Assembly (NCBI RefSeq): GCF_040654195.1 | Contig: NZ_JBFAHM010000004.1 | Location: 372,001 to 436,000, forward strand | DNA length: 64,000 nucleotides | Origin: Hamadaea sp013361475 | Lineage (GTDB): Bacteria; Actinomycetota; Actinomycetes; Mycobacteriales; Micromonosporaceae | Direction of reading: 5' to 3' | Shown here: positions 7,897-15,440 of the stretch, piece after piece | Layout: each line of letters opens with the position of its first letter | How positions within the stretch are numbered: position 1 is the stretch's first letter | The notes under the pieces: generated by a model | What the model was told of the DNA's origin: nothing | What the model saw: the letters and a program-made list of their open reading frames with translations, nothing else | The model's database searches: none | Program-made: the position numbers and the translations under genes

Positions 7897-7920
7897 ATGA
7901 CGCGTCCCGAGTCGGCGGCG

Positions 7921-8244
7921 TCAGCGCGACAGCGCTCGCTGCAGCTGGGCCTTCGTCATCGTGGACCGGCCCTTGATGTTGCGGTCCTTGGCCTCGTTGT
8001 AGAGCTGCGCCTTGGTCTGGCCCTTGGGCCCGCCGTGCGACCGCTTGCCGCCCCGCTCCCCCGACGACATGTCGGACAGCGACAGCTTGCTGGCCGTCTT
8101 CGACTCACCATGACGGGCGCGCTCCTTGTTGACGGTCCGCGCCGCCATCTCCTCCGCCCGATCGGTGGACATGCCGCGCTTCTTCGCGCTGGACTTGATG
8201 TGCTCGTATTGCCGTTCGCGCTTCGGGCTCGATCCAGCGGGCAT
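7921..8244 (-). CDS. Small basic protein with Rho_N-like C-terminus
   Basis: 107 residues, very basic and hydrophilic. Residues 10-45 (ERQYEHIKSSAKKRGMSTDR onward) and the segment SSGERGGKRSHGG are strongly conserved features of a family often labelled plasmid stabilization protein. The last 30 residues (TKAQLYNEAKDRNIKGRSTM) match the Rho N-terminal/SAP-like helical motif, which suggests nucleic-acid binding. No partner toxin is next to it, so the plasmid-stabilization label should not be taken literally. Confidence 0.75.
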   Translation of the reverse strand: MPAGSSPKRERQYEHIKSSAKKRGMSTDRAEEMAARTVNKERARHGESKTASKLSLSDMSSGERGGKRSHGGPKGQTKAQLYNEAKDRNIKGRSTMTKAQLQRALSR

Positions 8245-8298
8245 GGCTTTCTCCTTTCGTTGTGCCGGTCGCCTGGCCTCCGCGTGACCCGCTGCGGA

Positions 8299-8775
8299 TC
8301 ACGCCGTGGCGGACATCAACGCCAGGGGGTCGGCCGGCGCCTTGGACTTGGCGGCCTCCATCTGCTCGCCGAGTTCGGCGAGGCGATTACGGCCGAGGGA
8401 CTTGCGCACCTCGGGGAACCACTCCTGCTCCTCCTCCTCGACGTGATGCTCGACGTTCTCGATCAGCACCGTGACCTTGGCGTCGAACGTCTCGTCGGCC
8501 GGATTCAGCTTGGCCAGCTCGGACAGCAGCCAGGCGACCACGTGATGCTCCTCGACCGACTCGAGGACGTGCTCGTCGTTGTCCGGGACCTCGGCGCGCG
8601 CCGCCGGGTAGAAGATCGTCTCCTCGATGAACGCATGCGTCGTCAGCTCGTGAATGATCTTGTCGACCAGCGTCCGCTTCTGCTCGGGCGAGGCGTCCTT
8701 GTGCGTACGCTCGAACTCCCGGAACAGCCGCTTGACCGCTTTGTGGTCCTCTTTCAGCAGTACGATCCCATCCAC
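8299..8775 (-). CDS. Hemerythrin domain protein
   Basis: 158 residues from a GTG at 8775 preceded by AAGGAG with a 6-base spacer; a longer frame to 8853 lacks this signal. The start reads VDGIVLLKEDHKAVKRLF. The di-iron ligands of the hemerythrin fold are visible: LLKEDH, THAFIEETIFYP, VEEHHVVAWLL and ENVEHHVEEEEQEWFP. Members bind oxygen, iron or reactive species in the cytoplasm. It lies next to the Rho_N-like gene on the same strand but 55 bp away. Confidence 0.88.
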   Translation of the reverse strand: MDGIVLLKEDHKAVKRLFREFERTHKDASPEQKRTLVDKIIHELTTHAFIEETIFYPAARAEVPDNDEHVLESVEEHHVVAWLLSELAKLNPADETFDAKVTVLIENVEHHVEEEEQEWFPEVRKSLGRNRLAELGEQMEAAKSKAPADPLALMSATA

Positions 8776-8900
8776 AGCGCGCTCCTTCGCGTCCGACGTC
8801 CGGCCCGGCCACCTGGGCCTACCCGAGTCATCCCCGTGGCCACGGGACCTCAAACCCCGAGCCGAGCCGGTGGTGGCACACGAGTGCTACAACATCGACT

Positions 8901-10166
8901 ATGGCCTACGCGAAGTCCAGCCGCGCGCTGCAGACGTCCGTCACGACGGCAGCGGTGTACGCCGTCGCGGTCGCGGTCGGCCTCCCCTATCTGCGCGCCG
9001 TGGGTGCGGAGAGCGCTCTGCTCTGGACCGGAGTCGGGACCGCTGCGGTGGCCGCCGGCACGGTGGTCGTACTGCTCGTCCGTAGCCTGGTCATCAACCT
9101 GCGTACCGGCAACCGCCCGGCTCGCTTCGCCGTCACCGACGACGCGTTCACGGTCCCGCCGGCGAACGACCTCCGCTGGGTCGTCGTCGGGTTCCTCGTC
9201 GTGGCCGGACCCGCAGCCGGGGTGGTGGGTCTGAACGCCGTCGACGGCGGCGGTTTCGCCTGGTCGATGACGCCGGCCGTCTTCGGTCTGTTCTTCCTGC
9301 TGCATAGGTTGTGGCGGATCGGCTCGGCACCGGGCCTGCGCCTCACCCCGGACGGGGTGGACTGGAACATCGGGATCTTCAGCCGCCAGGTGCCCTGGGA
9401 GTCGCTCGCGCCGGGCGGGCCGCCACGCCCGTCGCCGAACACGCACCTGATCCAGCTGCGCCTACTGCGTCCGGACCTGGTGACGCAGCAGGGGCAGGCT
9501 GTCGGGACGGGGCAGCGGCACGCGCCGGTCATCCCCGCCCGGGTCGGCATCGACACGGCGCTGCTCGCGGACGCGATCCGCTGGTACGCCGAGCATCCGC
9601 AGGACCGGGCCGCGATCGGCACTCCGGCTGAGCACGAACGTCTACTCCGCGTTCTCGGTTCCGCCGATCAGCCGAGCGAACCGCCCGCGCCACCGACGCC
9701 ACCCGCCGAGCTGACCGCGGCCACCTGGGCGATCGTCGCCGGAGTGGTCGTCGCGCCGCTGCTTGCCACCGCGCAGCTCATCCTCGCGATCGTCGTCCGG
9801 CCTGAGCTCGACTCGATCGACTCCGACGAGTTCGCCCCCTCCGGCGGGGTGACGGTCGGGCTCGCCGGCCTGTCGCTGGCCGGCGTCCTCGTGGCTGGAT
9901 CGGTGGCCGTCCTACTCCTGCGTCACCTCCGGCACGGCGTCGACCTCGCCCGCGTCACGTTGGCGTTCCTCGCCGCCGCGGCCCTCGTCTGGGCGATGTG
10001 CCCGCTGCAGTCGCCGCTGCCCGGTCTGATCGCCGACGAGGCGCCCCCCGTCGGCACGCCCATGCAGCTCGGTTCGCTGAGCGGGAACCTTGCCGTCGCC
10101 TGCCTCGCCGTGAGCTCACTGGTCCTGTTGCTGACCGGGCCGGTCACGGCGTACACCCGCCGCTGA
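8901..10166 (+). CDS. Multi-pass PH-like membrane protein, larger paralogue
   Basis: 421 residues. The first 265 residues repeat the plan of the gene at 7104: four membrane segments, then a cytoplasmic domain with LRLTPDGVDWNIGIFSRQVP and LADAIRWYAEHPQDRAAIGT. A proline-rich linker (SEPPAPPTPPAEL, about residue 258) leads to four additional membrane segments (about 275-300, 318-338, 350-368, 392-412). TACAAC at 8888-8893 lies 7 bases before the ATG, so the gene is probably leaderless. Function unknown; the two paralogues suggest a local duplication with later insertion of the hemerythrin and Rho_N genes. Confidence 0.75.
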   Translation: MAYAKSSRALQTSVTTAAVYAVAVAVGLPYLRAVGAESALLWTGVGTAAVAAGTVVVLLVRSLVINLRTGNRPARFAVTDDAFTVPPANDLRWVVVGFLVVAGPAAGVVGLNAVDGGGFAWSMTPAVFGLFFLLHRLWRIGSAPGLRLTPDGVDWNIGIFSRQVPWESLAPGGPPRPSPNTHLIQLRLLRPDLVTQQGQAVGTGQRHAPVIPARVGIDTALLADAIRWYAEHPQDRAAIGTPAEHERLLRVLGSADQPSEPPAPPTPPAELTAATWAIVAGVVVAPLLATAQLILAIVVRPELDSIDSDEFAPSGGVTVGLAGLSLAGVLVAGSVAVLLLRHLRHGVDLARVTLAFLAAAALVWAMCPLQSPLPGLIADEAPPVGTPMQLGSLSGNLAVACLAVSSLVLLLTGPVTAYTRR

Positions 10167-10179
10167 GGCCGACGCGGCG

Positions 10180-10252
10180 TGATCATTGCGTCAGCCATGC
10201 TGTTTACTCGGGCATTTCGCTTTCTGAAGCAGCTTGGCTGGCGCGATGATCA
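10180..10252. terminator. Long imperfect inverted repeat between convergent genes
   Basis: TGATCAT (10180-10186) pairs with ATGATCA (10246-10252), and inside it CAGCCA pairs with TGGCTG and further short arms toward the centre. It lies between the PH-like gene and the HAD gene, whose stop it touches. The GATCA base resembles the three stronger repeats at 31592, 42979 and 48077. Confidence 0.5.
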
Positions 10253-10921
10253 GGCGGGAGAGGAGTGCCCGGCGTTGTGGTGAGCTACCAGATCCGGGAG
10301 GTCGTCCAGCGAATCGATGCGGAACAGGCTTCGCTCCGCGACGGCCGGCATGTCGAGGATGTGACCCCAGGGTCCGCGCCGGATGAGGCAGGTCTTCAGG
10401 CCGGCTTCCAGCGCTGGGCGTACGTCGTTGTCGGGGCGGTCGCCGACGTAGAGGATCGCCGAGGCGTCGACGCCGCTTTCGCGGACGACGTGGTCGAAGA
10501 AGGCTGTCGACGGCTTGGCCGCGCCCCATCCTTCGGAGGTGCCGATGACGTCCACCGACAGGTCCAGCCCGCGCAGGATCGTCTCGGCATACGCGGGCTG
10601 GTTCCCGGCCAGGCCGACGAGCAGGCCCTGTTCCTTCAGCCGGGCCAGGCAGCGGCGGGCGTCCGGATAGAGGTCTTCGTCGTCGAACGTCTCGGGCCGG
10701 CCGGCCGCCTCGCGCCGCTCTCGCTCGGCTTCGAGGTCGAAGCCGGGGCGAACGATCTCGAACGTCTGCCGGAAGTCCAGGCCCCGGGCGATCACCGCGC
10801 CGAGGACGGCCGACAGCGTGTGACGCGGTACGCCGATCCAGTCCGCCCAGGTCGCGAACTCCCGCGACTCGTCCAGAATGGTCCCGCCGACGTCGAAGAA
10901 AACCGCCTTGATCACCAGCAC
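10250..10921 (-). CDS. HAD-superfamily hydrolase
   Basis: 223 residues. HAD motif I is FFDVGGTIL (residues 8-16), with the nucleophile Asp. Motif III lysine is in AAKPSTAFF (about residue 138) and motif IV is YVGDRPDND (about 162). The cap between motifs I and II is helical, as in subfamily IA phosphatases such as phosphoglycolate or haloacid-type enzymes. Motif II reads VGLAGNQP and lacks the usual Ser/Thr after the strand. The substrate cannot be told. A GTG two codons inside could also be the start. Confidence 0.85.
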   Translation of the reverse strand: MLVIKAVFFDVGGTILDESREFATWADWIGVPRHTLSAVLGAVIARGLDFRQTFEIVRPGFDLEAERERREAAGRPETFDDEDLYPDARRCLARLKEQGLLVGLAGNQPAYAETILRGLDLSVDVIGTSEGWGAAKPSTAFFDHVVRESGVDASAILYVGDRPDNDVRPALEAGLKTCLIRRGPWGHILDMPAVAERSLFRIDSLDDLPDLVAHHNAGHSSPA

Positions 10922-11263
10922 CCCCGGTCAGCTCGATGTCGTCCCGGCGGACACGGTCCCACATCTCCCGGGTGAGCCGCTACTGCCGAGTGCGCGCACT
11001 CCCCCGGCCGGCCCAGAAGCCGCGCGGCCAGCGCCATCCGCGGTCGGGCGACAGCATTCCGAGCGCGAGCAGGTAAGACGTGGGCCGCTCCGTAGAGTCT
11101 TCTCACCGGACCGGGGTCCGCTAAGGCGTACGCGGGGATCAAGATCGCGACGGTCGTGGACATTGAGATCTTGCTAACGCGCGCCGAGTTTCCGTCTTGA
11201 TCAGGTGGGTACGCGATCTTCGCAAGGCCAGAAGACGTGACGCAGGAAGACGGGGGTTTTCTG
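10922..11263. other. Intergenic region with nested inverted repeats
   Basis: No gene was found in these 342 bases. GATCAAGA (11137-11144) and TCTTGATC (11195-11202) form an 8-bp inverted repeat, and inside it CAAGATC (11140-11146) can pair with GATCTTG (11167-11173). It lies upstream of the PRC-barrel gene and could be a regulatory hairpin or operator. A GTG at 11237 could in principle extend that gene. Confidence 0.4.
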
Positions 11264-12121
11264 ATGATCAGCACGCAACAGCTGAACCTGCTGGCCGGAG
11301 CCAAGGTGTACGACGCTGCCGGGGAGAAGATCGGGTCGGTCGGCCAGGTCTATCTCGACGGTGACGACGGGCACCCCGCATGGGTCGCCGTGCGTACCGG
11401 ATGGTTCGGCACGAACGAGAACTTCGTGCCCCTCGACGACGAGAGCCATATCGAGGGCCACGAACTCCATGTGTCGGCCATGAAGGACGAGGTTCGGGGC
11501 GCGCCGCAGGTCGAACGGGAGTCCGGAAATCTGAGCGAGCGATCGGCGGCCGAGCTGGACCGGTACTACTACAACCTGCCGGCCGGCAAGTTCGCCGGTC
11601 GCGCATCGTCGGCCATCGGCGAGTCCATCCGGGCCGGTGCGGACCGGACGGGCGACCAGGCTCGGCTGGGCAGCGACATGCGGATGGGCGACCGGACGCA
11701 GACCGCCGGCCGGAGCGGGATGGGCGAGAAGTCCGAGAACCTCAACCTCACCCGCTACGAGGAGCAGCTGCGGACGGGCAAGCAGCAGGTCGAGACCGGC
11801 AAGGTCCGCCTGCGCAAGCACGTGGTGACCGAGAACGTCGACATCACGGTCCCGGTCAGCCACGAGGAGGTCCGCGTCGAACGCCGCCCGATCGACGGGC
11901 CGGGATCCCGGCGGGCGACGGGTGAGCATCCGTTCGCCGAGGAGACCGCGGAGGTGACTCTGCACGAGGAGCGGCCGACCGTCAGCAAGGAGACCGTGCC
12001 GGTGGAGCAGGTCGGTCTCGTGACGGAGACCCACACGGAGCAGCAGCACGTGCAGGGCACCGTACGCAAGGAGCAGGTCGATGTGGAGGACGACCGCTCC
12101 GGACGGGACCGTAGGCGGTAG
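11264..12121 (+). CDS. PRC-barrel and DUF2382 (YsnF/AvaK) stress-type protein
   Basis: 285 residues from ATG at 11264 (MISTQQLNLLAGAKVYD), with GGGGG 7 bases upstream; a GTG at 11237 would add nine residues. Residues 5-75 form a PRC-barrel (AGEKIGSVGQVYLDGDDG, WVAVRTGWFGTNENFVPL). A linker of charged, low-complexity sequence follows. Residues 160-270 are a DUF2382 domain with the telling strand pattern VRLRKHVVTENVDITVPV and HEEVRVERRP. Such proteins are cytoplasmic, common in actinomycetes and usually linked to general stress; the precise role is unknown. Confidence 0.88.
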   Translation: MISTQQLNLLAGAKVYDAAGEKIGSVGQVYLDGDDGHPAWVAVRTGWFGTNENFVPLDDESHIEGHELHVSAMKDEVRGAPQVERESGNLSERSAAELDRYYYNLPAGKFAGRASSAIGESIRAGADRTGDQARLGSDMRMGDRTQTAGRSGMGEKSENLNLTRYEEQLRTGKQQVETGKVRLRKHVVTENVDITVPVSHEEVRVERRPIDGPGSRRATGEHPFAEETAEVTLHEERPTVSKETVPVEQVGLVTETHTEQQHVQGTVRKEQVDVEDDRSGRDRRR

Positions 12122-12129
12122 CGGGTCCG

Positions 12130-12159
12130 GCGGCTGGTCCTCAGGCGAGGACCAGCCGC
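12130..12159. terminator. Hairpin between convergent PRC-barrel and lysE genes
   Basis: GCGGCTGGTCCTC (12130-12142) pairs with GAGGACCAGCCGC (12147-12159) around the loop AGGC. It overlaps the last codons of lysE, so both genes can end here. Confidence 0.75.
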
Positions 12160-12737
12160 AGCCCGACGACGGTCATCGTCGCGGCGACCAAACCGTCCAG
12201 CAGCCGCCAGGTCGCCGGGCGGGCCAGGCGCGGGGCGAGCCGCCGGGCGGCGCCGCCGAGTCCGGCGAACCAGACCGCGCTGGCGAGCGCGGCTCCGGCG
12301 GCGAACCACCATCGGTGTTGCTCCTGGCTGGCCAGTCCGCCCAGGAGCAACACCGTGTCCAGGTAGACGTGCGGGTTGAGGTACGTGAACGCCAGGCAGG
12401 TCAGCAGGGTGGCACGCAGTCCCGCTCCGGCGCCCGTCGCCGCTTCGAGGAGCCCGGGTCGCAGCATTCGGCGTACCGCCAAGGTCGCATAGGCGAGCAG
12501 GAACGCGGCGCCGGACCACCGGATGACCTCGAGCACGACGGGCCGGTCGGCGACGACGGTGCCCAGGCCCGCGACGCCCGCCGTGATGAGCAACGCGTCG
12601 GAGACCGCACAGAGCGCGACGACCGGCAGGACGTGTTCGCGGCGGAGCCCTTGGCGCAGCACGAAGGCGTTCTGGCTGCCGATGGCGACGATCAGGCCGA
12701 GGGAGGCGCCGAATCCGGCGAACAGTGAGCTGAGCAC
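12141..12737 (-). CDS. lysE: LysE/ArgO-type basic amino-acid exporter
   Basis: 198 residues from GTG at 12737 (VLSSLFAGFGASLGLIVAIG). The family signature SQNAFVLRQGL follows the first membrane segment (about residues 20-30), and six hydrophobic segments can be counted. AFTYLNPHVYLDTVLLLG at about residue 113 is another conserved block. The protein exports lysine or arginine from the cytoplasm. It is divergent from a LysG-type regulator, the classical arrangement of this system in actinobacteria. A frame extension to 12773 lacks support. Confidence 0.93.
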   Translation of the reverse strand: MLSSLFAGFGASLGLIVAIGSQNAFVLRQGLRREHVLPVVALCAVSDALLITAGVAGLGTVVADRPVVLEVIRWSGAAFLLAYATLAVRRMLRPGLLEAATGAGAGLRATLLTCLAFTYLNPHVYLDTVLLLGGLASQEQHRWWFAAGAALASAVWFAGLGGAARRLAPRLARPATWRLLDGLVAATMTVVGLRLVLA

Positions 12738-12807
12738 AGTGCAACGGTAGGAACGTCCACTGACGTAGTCCAACTAATGATTCTTAGGGTCGATTAGCAT
12801 TGCTTAG
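12738..12807. promoter_or_regulatory. lysE-lysG divergent control region
   Basis: This 70-base gap is unusually AT-rich for the window and holds short dyads: CTAATGATTCTTAG near 12772 and ATTAGCATTGCTTAG ending at 12807. LysR-type regulators bind such interrupted dyads, so these are likely LysG sites. Exact promoter boxes were not resolved. Confidence 0.5.
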
Positions 12808-13701
12808 GTGACCTTGGACTCCGCCCAACTGCAGACCTTCGCCGCGGTGATCCGCGAGGGCAGCTTCGAGGCGGCGGCCCGCGCGCTGAACATCACGCCC
12901 TCGGCGGTGAGCCAGCGGATCAAGGCGTTGGAGCAGACCGCCGGGCAAGTATTGGTGCGGCGGGCCAAGCCGTGCCTGGCCACGGCGGCGGGCGAGCCGC
13001 TGCTACGGCTGGCCGGGCAGGTCGCGTTGCTGGAGCGCGAGGCGCTCGACTCAGCGCGGGGCGGCGCCGGCGACGGGGATGAGTCGTGGACGCGGCTGCC
13101 GATCGTGGTCAACGCCGACTCGCTGGCGACCTGGTTCCTGCCGGCGTTGGCGGCGGTCCCGGCGACCGCGCGGTTGCTGTTCGACGTACATCAGGACGAC
13201 GAGGACTACACCGCCGAGCTGCTGCGCAGCGGCACCGTGATGGCGGCCGTCACGACGCAGAACGTGCCCGTGCAGGGCTGCCGCGTCCAGCGCCTGGGCA
13301 CGATGCGGTACCTGCCGGTCGTCGCGCCCGGCGTACGCGAGCGGTGGTTTCCCGCCGGCGGCACGGCCGACGAGTTCGCGTACGCCCCGATGCTGCTGCT
13401 CAACCGGAAGGATCAGCTGCAGCACCGGTTTCTGCGTACGGTGACACGGCGAGCGTTGGACCCGCCGATCCACTACGTGCCGTCGGCGGACGCGTTCAAC
13501 CGGGCGATCGGGCTGGGACTGGGCTGGGCGTTGATGCCGGAGCACCTGGCGACCACCGAGATCGCCGCGAAACGGGTGCTCCGGCTGCCCGGCCGGCCGC
13601 TGGACGTGCCGCTGTACTGGCAGCACTGGCGGTTGGAGTCGGCGGCGTTGGCCACGCTGACGACCGCCGTACGCGACGCCGCCGCGACCGCGTTGCGCTG
13701 A
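12808..13701 (+). CDS. lysG: LysG/ArgP-type LysR regulator
   Basis: 297 residues from GTG. The N-terminal helix-turn-helix (FAAVIREGSFEAAARALNITPSAVSQRIK region, about residues 10-38) is that of the ArgP/IciA/LysG branch. The effector domain continues to the C-terminus at normal length. The regulator activates lysE when lysine, arginine or related amino acids accumulate. It stands divergent to lysE with a 70-base shared control region. Confidence 0.93.
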   Translation: MTLDSAQLQTFAAVIREGSFEAAARALNITPSAVSQRIKALEQTAGQVLVRRAKPCLATAAGEPLLRLAGQVALLEREALDSARGGAGDGDESWTRLPIVVNADSLATWFLPALAAVPATARLLFDVHQDDEDYTAELLRSGTVMAAVTTQNVPVQGCRVQRLGTMRYLPVVAPGVRERWFPAGGTADEFAYAPMLLLNRKDQLQHRFLRTVTRRALDPPIHYVPSADAFNRAIGLGLGWALMPEHLATTEIAAKRVLRLPGRPLDVPLYWQHWRLESAALATLTTAVRDAAATALR

Positions 13702-13703
13702 CG

Positions 13704-14204
13704 TCAGCCGTGCGCGGTCGGACGGTGATGACCGAAATGGCCGGTCTTTCGGCGTACCACCAGCAGTGCCACGAGCTTGACCGCCACGGCCGCGAGCACA
13801 GCGACGAGCAGTGGGACTGTCCACCCACGACGCAACGCCGCCCCGGCGAGACCGGCGTGGACGGCGATCGCGATCAGCACGCCGACCGCGACGACCGGCG
13901 CGACCCAGCGGGACCGCGGCCGGTGGGACCACGCGACGGCGAGCGGGGTGCGGCCGCCGAACCGCTGGAAATCGCGCGTGACGATGTCGCGGATGCGGCG
14001 CAGCGCCTGATCGTCGGTGGCCTCGATCTGCACGAGGAGCGCAGTGGCCTCGGCGGTCAGCGTGCAGCGGCCGTCGGGAAAGGCGACGACGCCCTGGGAC
14101 TGCTCGCGCTCGGCGCGCACGCCCATCGCTCGGGCATGGTCGCAGAACTGCTTGAGGAAACGTTCGGCGCGGTCGGTCTCGATCCGCGCGATGTCGGTCG
14201 GCAT
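13704..14204 (-). CDS. DUF2218 protein fused to two membrane segments
   Basis: 166 residues. Residues 1-95 match DUF2218: ERFLKQFCDHARAMG, then GVVAFPDGRCTLTAEATALLVQIEA, and RDFQRFG. Many family members consist of this domain only, about 95 residues. Here two hydrophobic segments follow (about 107-127 and 133-152), so the domain is tethered to the inner face of the membrane. It is divergent from a TetR gene that probably controls it. The role of DUF2218 is not established. Confidence 0.8.
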   Translation of the reverse strand: MPTDIARIETDRAERFLKQFCDHARAMGVRAEREQSQGVVAFPDGRCTLTAEATALLVQIEATDDQALRRIRDIVTRDFQRFGGRTPLAVAWSHRPRSRWVAPVVAVGVLIAIAVHAGLAGAALRRGWTVPLLVAVLAAVAVKLVALLVVRRKTGHFGHHRPTAHG

Positions 14205-14221
14205 GCCGTCCAGTTTTATCG

Positions 14222-14234
14222 AGACACAGTGTCT
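14222..14234. promoter_or_regulatory. Perfect palindrome, likely TetR operator
   Basis: AGACACAGTGTCT is a perfect palindrome (6+1+6). A second GTGTC half-site follows at 14250-14254. It lies 18 bp before the start of the DUF2218 gene and 48 bp before the TetR gene, so it can control both. Confidence 0.6.
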
Positions 14235-14282
14235 ACGTCAACAACGAAGTGTCGGAGTGGAGGCATGGTGTAACCTCCGAGG

Positions 14283-14858
14283 GTGCCCAAGTTGTGGACG
14301 GAGACGATCGACGCGCACCGGACGGCGCTGCGAGACGCGATCCTCGACGCCACCGCGACGCTGGTCGCCGAACACGGGCTCGTCGGGCTGACGATGTCGC
14401 AGATCGCCGACCGGGCCGGGATCGGCCGGGCGACGCTGTACAAATACTTCCCCGACGCCCAAGCGGTCGTCGCCGCCTGGCACGAACGGCAGCTCACCCG
14501 TCATCTGGAACAGGTACGCGCGGCGGCCGATCCGGCCGTGCCCGCGGCAGACCGCCTGCAGGCGGTCCTGCGGGCATACGCCCAGCTCCGGCACGCGTCG
14601 CACGCGCACCACGACAGCGACGCGGCGTTGGCCCTGCACGAGACCCGCCACGCCGACCAGGCCCACCAGACGTTGCGGGGATTCGTCCGCGACCTGATCA
14701 CGGAAGGCGCGCGTGCCGGGCAGCTGCGGTCCGATGTGAGCGCCGACGAGCTGGCGGCGTACTGCCTGGCGGCGTTGAACGCCGCGGTCGCGCTGCCCAG
14801 CCGCGCCGCCGTCGACCGGCTCGTCAAGGTGACGGCGGCGGGACTCAAGGATTCCTGA
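14283..14858 (+). CDS. TetR-family transcriptional regulator
   Basis: 191 residues from GTG (VPKLWTETIDAHRTALRDAI). The helix-turn-helix is LTMSQIADRAGIGRATLYKYF (about residues 36-56). The ligand domain is helical and histidine-rich at RHASHAHHDSDAALALHETRHAD (split here only by position, about residues 102-124), which may bind metal; that is inference. Divergent to the DUF2218-membrane protein and separated from it by a perfect palindrome. Confidence 0.88.
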   Translation: MPKLWTETIDAHRTALRDAILDATATLVAEHGLVGLTMSQIADRAGIGRATLYKYFPDAQAVVAAWHERQLTRHLEQVRAAADPAVPAADRLQAVLRAYAQLRHASHAHHDSDAALALHETRHADQAHQTLRGFVRDLITEGARAGQLRSDVSADELAAYCLAALNAAVALPSRAAVDRLVKVTAAGLKDS

Positions 14859-14907
14859 CCATTGAGGCCTTCCTGCGGAGGCCTTACTCCTGAGATTTCC
14901 TTGCCAA

Positions 14908-14933
14908 GGCTTCACTACGGGGCTTCACTACGG
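14908..14933. repeat. 13-bp tandem repeat, two copies plus a partial
   Basis: GGCTTCACTACGG occurs at 14908-14920 and 14921-14933, followed by a partial third copy GGCTTCG. It lies in the 92-base gap between convergent genes. No function is apparent. Confidence 0.7.
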
Positions 14934-14950
14934 GGCTTCGCGATGGGCCT

Positions 14951-15430
14951 TCACCGCTGGGGCGGGGTCTGCGGCCAGCCGGCCGGCGGGGACGTCGGCG
15001 CGGGCGGCGGCGCGTACGCCCCGTAGGCCGGCGGTTGGGCCTGCGGCGGGACGGGCTGACCCGGCCACCCGGCGGCCGGCGGTGCGACCGGCGGCTTCGG
15101 CCCGGTCGCGCCGACCCGCGGCAGCACCAGCGCGGCGATCAGCAGAATGATGCCGAGGTCGAACACGATCCGGCTGGCCGCCCAGATGTACTCGTTCGTC
15201 TCGGTGACGACGTCGAAGTCCTGCAGCAGCCAGTACAGTGTGGCCAGACCGAAACAGGCCAGGCCGAGCACGGCCGCCAGAGTCGAGAGCAGACCGTTCT
15301 TGCGGACGCGGAGCAGGACCGCGATGGCCCCGACGAACGTCAGCACCAGGACGAAGATGTCGTCGAACTTCGCGAAGTTGGAGTAGAACCCCAGATCCAC
15401 GGCTTCGAGGGACGAGGCGGCGAGAGACAT
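14951..15430 (-). CDS. Small membrane protein with proline-rich tail
   Basis: 159 residues from ATG at 15430 (MSLAASSLEAVDLGFYSNFAK). Three hydrophobic segments follow (about residues 25-42, 50-70, 82-105). The last 50 residues are rich in Pro, Gly and Gln (PVPPQAQPPAYGAYAPPP) and should be cytoplasmic or outside as a disordered tail. Start preceded by GGATAGG. It lies 10 bp downstream of metG on the same strand and may be co-transcribed. No family recognised. Confidence 0.75.
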   Translation of the reverse strand: MSLAASSLEAVDLGFYSNFAKFDDIFVLVLTFVGAIAVLLRVRKNGLLSTLAAVLGLACFGLATLYWLLQDFDVVTETNEYIWAASRIVFDLGIILLIAALVLPRVGATGPKPPVAPPAAGWPGQPVPPQAQPPAYGAYAPPPAPTSPPAGWPQTPPQR

Positions 15431-15440
15431 GGCGCTGAAC

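Noticed and set aside
5753..7900. Long plus-strand frame opposite leuS
   Set aside because: Antisense shadow of a clear leucyl-tRNA synthetase; low-complexity Arg/Val/Gly translation without a family pattern.
7921..8244. Plasmid stabilization or toxin-antitoxin module
   Set aside because: The label belongs to family annotation. There is no partner gene and the protein looks like a small nucleic-acid-binding protein.
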